64,000 nucleotides of DNA from Psilocybe azurescens (lineage: Eukaryota > Basidiomycota > Agaricomycetes > Agaricales > Agrocybaceae): NCBI GenBank assembly GCA_023853785.1, contig JAJIRX010000019.1, forward strand, positions 62,001 through 126,000, read 5' to 3'. Positions 33,526 through 43,783 of the stretch are shown here, piece by piece. The notes beneath the pieces were generated by a model that made no database searches, was not told where the DNA came from, and saw only the letters and a program-made list of their open reading frames with translations. How positions within the stretch are numbered: the stretch's first letter is position 1; every line of letters begins with the position of its first letter. Made by a program: the position numbers and the translations under genes.

Positions 33526-36133
33526 TGGGAGAGCATTTTGGGAGGAGGAAGGAGAAGGCGAAGAGGATAGCAAGGAAGAGGAAGAAGAGGGGGGTTCAGT
33601 GATACCAGATTTAAATGAGCCGCCGGTGATCGACAACGACGATGCACACCGGAACCGAAGCCTGTTCCTTTTCGACGTCTTCACAGGCACGGTTGTCCCT
33701 GTCCCTGTCCCCCTGCACCATGTCCCCGCAGATTCCCAGACCACCCAGGTCTGCGGATGTCGCTTTTCGGAATCCCCTGCTAAGGCCAAGCCCGCTGTAG
33801 TTCCTGAGCTGCTTGCGCAGCGCACGCTTCATCTTCGTCTTTTTGGACATCGTCGGCGTGGCCTGTGGCTCTCCTACGACATTGGCTGAAGTAGGAACGG
33901 TCGCGAGCGTCGTCAACGGTGTACTCGTAGACGTATCCACGGCAGGTGATGCAGCTGACGAAACGCTGGTATTCGAAACTGTACTCGCTGTGCTGCCTGA
34001 TGTGGAGGTGTGTTGGAGGGGTGGCCGATGTGGAGGTAGGTGCAGAGAGCGGAGAAAAGTTGGTAGCTTTCAGCTGTGGCTGTGGATGAGGGGGAGGGGT
34101 GTGGACGAATGCTTGGTGAATGGTAGCGTTCATTATGGTTGAAATTGCTGCTAAGTCCGGTGTTGATGTCGATTTGGACGACTCGGAGCGTTGAGATGGG
34201 TGCAAAGGGGGGTTGATGTGGTCGAGAATGTGCTTGCGATTAGGACTGAGAGCCGACCTGTGCTTGTGCAAAGGGTTGTGCGAGACCCGCACCCGCATTC
34301 GTAACTTCAGCTTGGAACTCCTCGGACCGACATTCAATATTCTACATGCAAGGTAGCCAGAATTGCGCTTCAGAGGGTATGTCCAGTCGTTAAATCACAG
34401 TGTCAGAGAAAACTAGCTGCACAGCCAGCTGGTTCCTGAAGGAAAGGATTTTAAAGTCCGTCATTCTCCGACAGAATGCAGAATCATTTGATGCGTGTGA
34501 CCATGTTCTTTCTGTTCTGTCGTGTTCAATGTTCATCATTCTGTTCAATCTCTTTTGCGATCTTCTGTCCTTCCACCACACGCGTCAAGCTATCACCTTT
34601 GCAATTCCTTCTGAGGCAATTTAAGTACTCTCCATACTCGTGTTCCCGAATGATTGAAGCTCCCATGACAAGTTGTTTAGATGAACTGTTATATCATAGC
34701 TATTAAGTAGCTGATTCTCCATGTCGGCTGCGGTGTTTCAGGCCCTATGAAGAGATATGCTCTATTTTCCTTTTTTTTTTAAAGTGCAGATAATAAATGT
34801 ATACTCATCATGCCATATTGCCACTGGTAATCTCAGACACTTAAGTGGCCTGGAAAGACCCACAGAATCATACCGCAAATTGGTCTCAAATTTTAATAAA
34901 GATCTACATCCGAGAAAGCGCTTCGATTCCGTAGCCATCCATTGTCACCCACATTATGGCGTGGTTGTAGGGAGGGCGAGTATATTGGTTACTACTGTAT
35001 TCATGTTGAATGGATTTGACTTGGCCCTTTGCTTTGCACAGGTCGTGGTGCATCAGAACGAATATTGCGTGGGTGCTAGAGTTGAGTATGAAATAGGTCA
35101 TCGGTGACTGCATGTACCCTTCTTGAACCATGTCCATTGTCACCTCCTGCTTCCTACAGTCGAGAAATACAATTGATCCTCCAGAGTATAGAATGAATGT
35201 ACGATCTGAATCATTCAATCCAAAATTAAATTTAGATCAGAAATCAGAATCAGAAACCAGAAACCCAAACCAACGAGCTGCCCACGCATCCTAATTAGCC
35301 ATTGTAGGAGCGTTATCATCGCGTTCATCATCTATAGAGAGGGTGAAGGGAACTTCCAGAGCTCTGGTGATTAGAAATCCGAATTTGCTTCTTCTCCATC
35401 TCCCACAGCAGCCGTAATTTGTGTCGGATCTACGTTGAAAGCACAAAAGCCTGGGAGTGTGTGCTAGTGCTACATCGTACATGCATTTTTATGAATCTTA
35501 GTGCAAACAGGGGATAAGATTAAAGAGAGGCTGGCCAACGCATACTACAGACCAGTCACGTCGGATCGATAATAATCGCCGCCAATCGGCTCCTAAAGAT
35601 GTATTCGTGTTTTACGCGCCCATTACAGAATAACATCCTTGAAGACGACACTAACAATATCAAGTTGACACTCAAGGTGGAATTACGGTACAGGAAAATC
35701 ACTGACTAAGCTATGTACCACTCTGAAGGTGTACATCTCACGCCATATCACCTGAAACGAGCATTGCCCCTGTCCATCGGACATTTCGGTCATCCTGAAC
35801 GCATACGTCAGTCCGCAACAATTAGACGCTCACTTCGAATGAGCACAGATAGACTTCATTCAGAGCCAAACGCCTATCTTAAATCATCCGCATATTTACC
35901 CTATACCCTACAGAATGGCAAGATTTATTGTAGGGAATTGTGGAGACTGTTGCGGTACATTACGAGAATCCTTACAAACACAGAGGTCATATCGCTTACA
36001 TGTATTCTCATCAAATGGCGTGTGATCTAATACAACTAAAGAGCAGCTTGCTAATGTTTCCAGCGCCCGTTGTGCCGCACCTTGTCGTAGACCCCGGCTA
36101 ACATATCAAATTTGACCATCGGATAACCGATGC
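33526..36133. other. Region upstream of the PSD pseudogene; no gene recognised
   Basis: 33526-34340 has overlapping minus-strand open frames of biased Ser/Thr/Pro and Arg composition. They may be remnants of the pseudogene's N-terminal part, but no domain is recognised. A block at 35015-35085 resembles 9367-9440. The remainder shows nothing. Confidence 0.4.
35015..35085 (+). repeat. Repeat shared with the end of the decayed RT element
   Basis: TTGACTTGGC, CTTTGCACAGGTCGTGGTGC, ATCAGAACGAATATTGCGTG and GTGCTAGAG follow the same order as in 9369-9440, with few changes. It is probably the terminal part of the same retroelement family. Confidence 0.5.
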
Positions 36134-36142
36134 GTATATAAA
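36134..36142 (+). promoter_or_regulatory. TATA box of the SDR gene
   Basis: GTATATAAAGC lies about 80 nt before the ATG at 36216. Confidence 0.5.
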
Positions 36143-36215
36143 GCACACCAATCAGTGTAGCACACCCATCGATCTTCTTATTACACCCAACTCACATCCA
36201 AAACTATTCAACACA

Positions 36216-39200
36216 ATGGCAACGCTCCAGAATAAGACAGTCGTAGTAGTCGGTGGTTCGTCCGGAATTGGATTCGCAGTAGCTCTTGCCTCCCTCCAGT
36301 CTCTCGCAAGCGTTGTCATAATTGCATCAAGCAACAAGTCCCGCGTTGAGGACGCCGTCGCACGTTTGAAGGCCCATAAGCTACCTGGAGAGGTACGTGG
36401 TCAGGTGCTCGACGCGAAGGATTCGGAGGCGGTTAAAGTCTTCGCTGTTGGACTCGGACCTGTCGATCACATTGTCTGGACAAGCGGAGATACCCCCAAA
36501 AGCCAGAGCGGTGGACTACCGTACTCAAACATTGAGTCCGTTGAGGAAGGCCAAGGTAAGAGTGTCTAATGCTCCCACACATGTGCACGATCAATGGAAT
36601 TTACCTATGTGACTAGGGGTTTTCGCCATCCGATTCTGGGGACCATTCATCCTGGCGAAGCATGCGAAGTTTCACCCAGGTGGCTCGTTGACACTTACAA
36701 CAGGTGAGCCATTATAGTAATTCAGACCTGGGCACCAATCAGACGCTAAATATTTTGATTTGTTCAGGTGTCGCAGCGGAAAGGCCATTTCCTGGGTCTC
36801 CACTAGCGAGTGGCGCTGCAACGGCCCTGGAAGGACTGACCAGAGGCCTAGCAGTCGATCTTGCACCTATCCGCGTCAATTCTGTCTGCGCCGGCTTGGT
36901 GAGCATTGCGCAGTATCATTTCGACTCAACTAACAAAGTTTTTGCTGACTGATTCTCCGCGCCTCATCTTCAACAGATTAACACCGAGGTGGGTCTTCAT
37001 TAGGTTGATTATTTGCATTGTTATACATTGCTAATTATCTATCACCAAGCTTGTTGACAAACTGTTTGGGGACCAGAAGGATAATATGGTAAAAGCTTTC
37101 ACACCGAAAATTCTCTTGCACCGTGTCGGAGAGCCTAGCGAGGTGCGCCAATAACCGTGTCACATGGCGCGTTAATACTGATATGCAAAACATGGATTCG
37201 TTAGTGCGCCCGAGGCTTACCTATTTTTAATGAAGTAAGGATTCAGTTACCTTGTATATTTTGTGTAGGTTACTAATTGTGTTACGATCTCAAGTTAGAA
37301 TCACGCAGTGTGCGTAATCTAACCACCAATCGTTTACAAGAACAAGTTCAAGTTCAGAGTAGAGCAGGTTAAGCAGGTTGGATTCTCAAGAACTAGCTAA
37401 AGAATACAGGAGATGCTCCCTTGTATAAATACTATGAACTGTACAGCTAGTTGAAACGAGATCGAATGTTCATCAGCAGATGTATATAAGAATAGAAGAA
37501 ACAGATCAAGTTGAAACGAGTTTGAATGTTCATCAGCAGATGTATATAAGAATAGAAGAAACAGATCAAGTTGAAACGAGTTTGAATGTTCATCAGCAGA
37601 TGTATATAAGAATAAGAGAAACAGATCAAACGTTCATCAAAAGATATATCATAAAAGATGGAAGTGAAAGTAAAGTTCATCAGAGCATACAATGATGTAT
37701 CAATGATGTGAAAGATGACAAAGAAAAGGAAAAGAAAAGAAAAGAAAAGAGAAAAGAAAAAGAAAAAGACTTGTCATAACATTACCCCCGTACTACACTC
37801 CTTATGCCTCAGAAGGAGTGAAGTCCATTACTTCAGTGGGCTCAATAGTCTCCGTATGGTTCGCCCTGTGGTGTTGGCGATTCTGGCGTCGTCGGTGAAG
37901 AGGTCCAGGGCTTCAGGAGTTGACAGTATTTGAGCGTAACGGGGTATGGCAGGTTGTTTGCCTTGCAGACATGGGTTGGTGGGAGTAGAAGAGGAAGAAG
38001 CAGCGGGAGTATTGATGAAAGACATGTTGCGTTGTTCTGGTAATTGGAGGTATGGTTTAGAGGTAGAACGACTTGGCCTTTTTAACTACTTTGGCGATCA
38101 GTGGAAGGCGTCGATGGAGCTCTCGTTCGACCAGATTTAGTTTGAGGCGTAGAGATCTGGCTTGGTGATGGGCAGCTTTAGCAGCAGCTGGGCGGTAGTT
38201 CTGTTTTGCTGTCTCCTTCCGATCAATTGTTTCGTTGTATGCGGTGAGAATTTCTCTTTGCAGTGTCTCAAGCTCTTCCACAGTCTGATCAGCCAGAGGG
38301 GTAGCAAAGATAGGGGTTTCGAGTTGGTTTGTTTCGGAGTTTCGGAGTGAAAGAAGAGGCAATCACGTCGGAGAAGGCGAGGCATCAGGGTGGTAGCGGT
38401 GATCAGAGTTTGTGTAATTGGTGGTATTCTTTAAGAGTCTCGTTGTCGCCGCCGAACGCGTCATCTTTTTCCCCACGTTGCTTCGGAGATAGGGAATCCC
38501 GTCCATTTGATAAGGTATTGATATTTTGCTTTCCTTTCTTGGGTTTTCGTCCTGTCTTTCTGTGATTCAGAATGGTTTCGACTTCCCAGTGTTCTTCTTT
38601 ATTTTTGATTTCGGGTGGTGGTCTAGGGAAATTCGGTCCGTATGTTTCTGTCTCGTTATATGGCATGAGTAGAGTGGCGTGGAAGACGTCATGGATCTTC
38701 CATATCTTGGGTATTTTGAGTCTGTAAGTGAGAGGTCCCAAGACTTCTGTGATTGTGAACGGGCCTTCTCGTTTTGGTTTCATCTTTGAATGGTACCTCG
38801 TGGAGATGTTGCGGGAGTCTAGCCAAACTTTCGTTCCTTTCTCAAATGGTTTGAAGGTCGATTTTCGTCGCTCGGCTATCCTTTGTCTTGCAAGTTCATG
38901 GGCGGCTAACGCTTCTTCTCGATCTCTCAGGAGATGTTTGACTTTTTCTTCCACAGATGGGGCTTTGGTGTTCTCAAATGCGAGTGGAATGGCCAGCGGA
39001 GATGAACCTAGGGTGAGTTCGAACGGGGTTTTGACCCTTTCGGAGTGTTTTCTGTTGTTGTGAGTGAATTCTAATGTTCCAACTGACTTGTTCCAATCGG
39101 TTGGGTGTGAAGAACAATAGATGGATAGATAGGCTTCTATTTCTTGGTTGAATCGCTCGGTGGTTCCGTCTCCTATTGGATGATAAGCCGTTGTTAATTT

Positions 39201-42200
39201 GGACTTGATCCCTAAGAGTTTCATGAGTTCTTGGAAGACCTTTGCGGTGAATAGGGGTCTCGGTCTGAGATAATGCTGTCTGGGAGTCCAAATCGTTTGA
39301 AAAGATTGTCAAGTAAGAGTTGAGCTGCTCCTTCCGCGTCAAGTGCCTCTCCTGGTTTCCCTTTCTTCCGGCAAGGTATTAAAATCACCCCTTAGTAAGC
39401 CCATGGTCTACCACGACCATGAGTGCATCCACAATCTGTCCTGCGCTGTTTTTAACCGGTGGTAAGTCGGTTAGAAAGTCCATTGAACAGTTTGCAAATG
39501 GTCGTGTAGAAGTTGGTCCAGCAATTGGCATGAAAGATGGGTGAGAGGGATTTCTGTTAATCTTGAATTGTTGACAGATTCCGCAGCCTTTGACGTATTG
39601 TTTTACAAAGGATCGTAGCCCAGGCCACCAGTAATGTGCCTTTACTGCATTGTAAGTTTCTAGTTCTCCGGGGTGTCCTGCCGATGGTAGATCATGAAAA
39701 GATTTTACAATTTGTTGGCGTAGATTTTGGTTCTTCGGTATATATGTTTTATCTTTATAAAAGATAACATTTTTCCCATTGAATTCCTCCGTTTTCCAGT
39801 CGTCAAGGTCGGTTCGTAAGTTTGATGGTCCTTTTTGCAATAGAGCCTTCAAGACTTCTGCAATATCTGTGTCGAATTCTTCCAAATCAATGATTTTTTG
39901 TTGTAGTTCGGTGTCGATTAGATTGACGAAAAGTTCTTCCGGTAGTAGAGTCACATCTTCATTATCATGGTCTTTGTCTGGTATAAAATCTGGCCTTCTG
40001 GATAAAGCATCAGATTGAATCATTTTTGTTCCGGGCATATGGATTAGTTTCAGATCGAATTCGGATAGGTATAATGACCATCGAGCTTGCCGTCTGTTCA
40101 GGTTTCTTGGGCTTCTGAAGTAGGTCAGGTTCTTGTGGTCAGAATGGATGATCGTCATATGTTCAGATCCTTGAATGTAGTGTCTCCATTCCTGTAATGC
40201 TCGTACAATTGCCAGGAGTTCTCGATCATAGATTTCATAGTTCCTTTCTGTCGCAGAAAAGGTTTTGAAATGAATGCACATGGGTGTCTTTCACCGTTAC
40301 CATCGAGTTGAGTCAGAACGGCTCCAGATGCATATTTAGAGGCGTCGCATTCAATTTGAAATGGTTTGCTCGGGTCTGGCATAGAGAGAACTGGTTCTTC
40401 TGTGAATCGTCGTTTTAGTTCGTCAAAGCGCTCGTTGAGCTGCGTCCGTCCATTTGAATTTCTTGTCCTTCTTTAGGAGATCGTTCAGGGGTTGTGCCAC
40501 CATAGAGAACTTCCTGATGAATTTTCGGTAGAAATTTCCAAATCCCAGGAATCCCTGACTTGCTTTACTGTGGTGGGTGCGGGCCAGTCTCGGATTCCTT
40601 TAAGTTTTGATTGGTCCATGGAGATTCTTCCTTCTTGATTATCATTCCCAGATATTCGACTTTTCGTTGTCTGAAGACGCATTTTTCTGGTTTGAGGTAT
40701 AGGTCGTTATCCTTTAGCCTTTGCAGGACAATCCGTTCGTATCTTGCCAAATCTTCTTGATTTTCAGCAAAGATTAAGATGTCGTCCATGTAGATAATCA
40801 CAAATCCTCCAGATATTTCGCCTTCAAACAGCGAATCCATCATGGATTGAAAAGTGGCTGGGGAATTGCATAATCCGAAGAACATAACTGTGGGTTCAAA
40901 GAGACCTCGATTTGTTTTGAAGGCGGCTTTCCGTTGATCTTCCTTTCGAATGCGAACATTGTTGTATCCTTGTCTGATGTCCAGTTTGGTAAAGAATTTA
41001 GCTCCTTTGAGTTTGTCCAGTAGATCAGGGATCCGTTGCAAAGGGTAGGCATTCTTTACTGTCCATTCATTTAGATATCGATAGTCTTGACAAGGTCGCA
41101 GTTTTCCATCCTTCTTGGCTACAAAGAAAAAGGGCGAAGCAATGTCTGATTCTGATCTGACGATATATCCTTTGTCTAGCATTTCTTTAAGAAATTTGTC
41201 CTGTTCGATTTGTTCTTCCGGGGTGAGGCTGTAGACCTTGCATGGTTTCGGTTTGAATTCAGGTTTCAGTTCGATTTTGTGGTCCCAGGGTCTTGAGATG
41301 GGAAATCGATCTGCTGCTTTTTGTCAAAAAGTCCGAGATAGTCGTGGAGGTCTGGGGGAATAAGTTCTTCCAGAGGCTTAGCAGGTGTCCTATTTTCGTG
41401 TTCCATTGCCAGAGTTTGTGAAGCCGTAGTTTTCGCGTTGATCCATGCCTGGTCCAATTCTTTGGAGTCTTTGGCTTCGATAAAATCTATTACCAAAGTG
41501 TTGAAGTCTTCGAGTGGGACGTCCGTGGTGTCTACGATCGGTTCAGTTTCTTCCAGTTCTTCTTCCACAGTAGTGGTGCAGATAGATTTGGAAACTCTCC
41601 ATTTAACTTTTCCAGTTTCCCAATCAATGTCGGGGTTTCGTTTCTGAAGCCAAGGTAGTCCTAGAATAATTTTTTGTCGTCCTAATCCAGAGACAAATAG
41701 AATTTCCTTGTTCGTTCTGTTCCCGATAGTGAGATTGAGTTCTACGAAAGTAGAGATTGTTCCTTTCTTGTTGAGAGTTCCGTCTACGTTGTACACCGTG
41801 AGGCTCCTCTTCAGGTTTTTTTGTTCAAGTCCTAGTTTTCTAGCCGTAGTTTTGGTCGATGAATTTTCCACCAGCTCCAGAGTCAATTAGACCCAAGGTT
41901 TCGACGATTTGTGGCTTTCCGTTTTTTATGGCAGAGAAAGAAATCGGTAAATGCATAGATTTATTCTCAAGTGTAGCCATAAATACAGAATAGATGCCTA
42001 ATCGTGGAGAGACCGACGTCGATTCGGTTCTCCGTTTTAAAAATCCTCAGTGTTGTTATCCTCCTCCTGGTTTCCCATCGCCAAACTTGCCAGTTCCTCC
42101 CTTTCCTCCATGTTCAACTCCCGGATATGGGCATGAAGGTCCTTGGGTGTCCATTTTTCTTCGGCAACTCCTTCGACATGAATGGGTTGTTGTTTTTCTT

Positions 42201-43783
42201 CTTCTGAGGGCAATCTACTGCGAGATGTCCTGTTTGTTTGCATCTGAAACAAGCCCCCTTTTCATAAGGCTCGTTCGTTCCTCGGTGGTCATAACATTGA
42301 CGTCCATTGCAAAGGGTCCTTTCTTGGCACGGCTCTGGGAATAAATTCGCGCATTTGATTGAGACGGGCCTCTTATTGCCATTGCAAGTCGATAGCTCCT
42401 ATCGAAAGACATGGCTTTGTCATACCATTCTTCGATCTTGGTGGGCCTCTTCTCAGACTGGATGATCTTCTGTACTAGCGCTGGGTTTAGCGCCGTCTTG
42501 AACATCTCGATCAGGAGTTTATTTGCGGTGCTGGAGTCGTTGGTCATCCCTGCTTCTCCAACCAGTAATTTGAACTTGGTTACTAGTTGTTCAGCGGTCA
42601 GGTTCTTTTGTCGAAGCATTTTTAATTTGTCCAATGCATCAATGTCTTCTTCTTCTGGCTTGAAGGCCTTCTGGAATTCGTCAATGAATTCTTTGTATGT
42701 CGGTAAGTCGATGTCCCCTGTGTCGAGGTTCAGTTTGTTCTGGACAAATTGTTGTTTCCAGACAACCGCGTTCCCTTCTTGCATGAAAGAGAGCATGAAC
42801 GCAATTCGCTTCGGTTCAGTGTCATAGACGTCCTTGTTGATCCCCATATAGAGGATACATTCTTGAAGGAATTTCTTGCTTTTAAACCGTTCGCCGTTGA
42901 AGGCCGTAGGTTTGTTAAGAGAGAGTTCCCTTGTTTTCGGGGTGTCAATAGCCATTTGGTCAGGCATTTGTTCGTTCAGTTCAGAGGGTTCAGAGGGTTC
43001 AGAGGCGTCGGTGAAGTATTCTTCTCCTGATAATAGTCCTGGAGTTCGGGTAGTGGGTTGAACGTCTGATGTAGGCGTTTGTTCACCACTGTCGTCAGTG
43101 TCGTAGTTTGCGGTGAAGGTTCCGCTTGAGATGTCGTGGTGTCTGGTTCAAGCTCCCAATACCGCTTGTGGATGAAGCAGTATGGTAGAGTGAGAAGCTA
43201 GTTCTTTTGTTACGATCTCAAGTTAGAATCACGCAGTGTGCGTAATCTAACCACCAATCGTTTACAAGAACAAGTTCAAGTTCAGAGTAGAGCAGGTTAA
43301 GCAGGTTGGATTCTCAAGAACTAGCTAAAGAATACAGGAGATGCTCCCTTGTATAAATACTATGAACTGTACAGCTAGTTGAAACGAGATCGAATGTTCA
43401 TCAGCAGATGTATATAAGAATAGAAGAAACAGATCAAGTTGAAACGAGTTTGAATGTTCATCAGCAGATGTATATAAGAATAGAAGAAACAGATCAAGTT
43501 GAAACGAGTTTGAATGTTCATCAGCAGATGTATATAAGAATAAGAGAAACAGATCAAACGTTCATCAAAAGATATATCATAAAAGATGGAAGTGAAAGTA
43601 AAGTTCATCAGAGCATACAATGATGTATCAATGATGTGAAAGATGACAAAGAAAAGGAAAAGAAAAAGAAAAGAAAAGAGAAAAGAAAAAGAAAAAGACT
43701 TGTCATAACAAATTGCCTTCTCTAGATGTGGATATATTACCGGTCAGAGAATTGACGTCGAAGGTGGTTATTTCCTTGCGTAA
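36216..43783 (+). CDS. Short-chain dehydrogenase/reductase, last intron invaded by a retroelement
   Basis: A Rossmann-fold oxidoreductase. The nucleotide-binding motif [14 protein letters not shown] is at residues 10-23, and a DHIVWTSGD segment sits where the NAG motif is expected. The region [20 protein letters not shown], followed by [15 protein letters not shown], aligns with the catalytic helix, but the usual Tyr-x-x-x-Lys is absent, as in a known subgroup of fungal SDR-like proteins. Exons: 36216-36555, 36617-36703, 36768-36898, a 12-nt exon 36977-36988, 37050-37142, 37205-37234 and 43726-43783. The last encodes [18 protein letters not shown] and the stop. Exon 6 reads in frame only if one C of the CCC at 37209-37211 is dropped, giving 249 residues, the normal length. 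The last intron (37235-43725) has grown from about 55 to 6491 nt through the inserted element. Splicing may now be impaired. Confidence 0.82.
37275..37279 (+). repeat. Target-site duplication, left copy (AATTG)
   Basis: AATTG directly precedes the left LTR and recurs at 43711-43715 directly after the right LTR. Five bp is the usual length for Ty3/gypsy integrases. Confidence 0.9.
37280..37781 (-). repeat. 3' LTR (left)
   Basis: 502 bp, TGTTACGATC...TTGTCATAACA. It contains an internal tandem repeat of about 60 bp (three copies of TTGAAACGAGTTTGAATGTT-like units, 37450-37625) and an AAAAG-rich end. Confidence 0.95.
37782..37795 (-). other. Polypurine tract candidate
   Basis: Directly before the 3' LTR the minus strand reads GTACGGGGGTAA, a short purine-rich run at the place where plus-strand synthesis would start. 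Confidence 0.45.
37828..38025 (-). CDS. Small open frame in the retroelement 3' region (second)
   Basis: 65 codons from ATG at 38025, beginning [20 protein letters not shown] and ending [11 protein letters not shown]. Not recognised. It lies between the pol end and the 3' LTR and could be translated from a spliced RNA, or be a piece of a longer frame broken by indels. Confidence 0.35.
   Translation of the reverse strand: MSFINTPAASSSSTPTNPCLQGKQPAIPRYAQILSTPEALDLFTDDARIANTTGRTIRRLLSPLK
38057..38362 (-). CDS. Small open frame in the retroelement 3' region (first)
   Basis: 101 codons. It contains [20 protein letters not shown] followed by a Lys/Arg-rich helix with [20 protein letters not shown] and a basic tail [11 protein letters not shown]. 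Composition suggests a coiled coil with nucleic-acid-binding character. Not recognised as a standard Ty3/gypsy product; an accessory protein is possible. Confidence 0.4.
   Translation of the reverse strand: MPLLSLRNSETNQLETPIFATPLADQTVEELETLQREILTAYNETIDRKETAKQNYRPAAAKAAHHQARSLRLKLNLVERELHRRLPLIAKVVKKAKSFYL
38403..41980 (-). CDS. pol: Retrotransposon pol: protease, RT, RNase H, integrase, chromodomain
   Basis: From ATG at 41980: protease with [13 protein letters not shown] (DSG active site). The RT has [33 protein letters not shown] and the YMDD box (about 40785-40800). The RNase H has [26 protein letters not shown] and HSDHKNL. The integrase has an H-H-C-C region (HDLPSAGHP...CGICQQF), a core with [20 protein letters not shown], and a [16 protein letters not shown] fold. 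The end is chromodomain-like, with [28 protein letters not shown]. Single-base frame changes occur near 41844, 41320, 40634, 40550, 40410, 40265, 39390, 39256 and 38472, nearly all at short homopolymers. As read it cannot make one polyprotein. The chromodomain suggests targeting to marked chromatin. Confidence 0.9.
42037..43010 (-). CDS. gag: Retrotransposon gag (capsid and zinc knuckle)
   Basis: Starts at [15 protein letters not shown] (ATG 42967) or somewhat upstream in the same frame. The capsid-like helical part has [39 protein letters not shown] and [23 protein letters not shown] zinc knuckle reads [14 protein letters not shown] (about 42205-42250). The C-terminus [13 protein letters not shown]...NNTEDF stops at 42037. 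Two frame changes, at a five-base G run (C on the plus strand, 42254-42258) and a five-A run (42193-42197), separate these parts. Each looks like one missing base. Confidence 0.85.
43196..43206 (-). other. Primer-binding site with self-priming complementarity
   Basis: The minus-strand sequence AAGAACTAGCT, one base inside the 5' LTR, is exactly complementary to AGCTAGTTCTT within the same LTR at 43316-43326. The latter lies about 25-34 nt downstream of a TATA-like box (43351-43360), where the transcript should begin. No match to a common tRNA 3' end was noticed. This is the arrangement used by Tf1/sushi-type self-primed elements. Confidence 0.7.
43208..43710 (-). repeat. 5' LTR (right)
   Basis: 503 bp. 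Read on the minus strand: U3 43710-43327, a TATA-like GTATTTATAC at 43360-43351, a predicted RNA start near 43326, and R-U5 to 43208. It is identical to the left LTR apart from one extra A in the A/G tract near 43660-43690. Confidence 0.95.
43711..43715 (+). repeat. Target-site duplication, right copy (AATTG)
   Basis: Matches 37275-37279 and lies in the intron just before the last SDR exon. Confidence 0.9.

Larger units (their letters stand above)
37280..43710 (-). mobile_element. Complete Ty3/gypsy chromovirus LTR retrotransposon
   Basis: 6431 bp, transcribed from the minus strand. It has two LTRs of 502 and 503 bp that begin TGTTA and end TAACA and differ, as far as I can see, only by one A in an A-rich tract. 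A 5-bp target duplication flanks it. Inside, from right to left, are a primer-binding site, gag with a zinc knuckle, protease, RT, RNase H, integrase, a chromodomain-like C-terminus, two small open frames and a purine tract. The near-identical LTRs mean a very recent insertion. The coding part is broken by at least nine single-base frame changes, mostly at homopolymers, with no nonsense substitutions noticed. Confidence 0.95.

Noticed and set aside
1963..36216. Secondary-metabolite cluster of P450, old yellow enzyme and SDR
   Set aside because: The genes are 10-20 kb apart with pseudogenes and repeats between. No synthase or cyclase is present.
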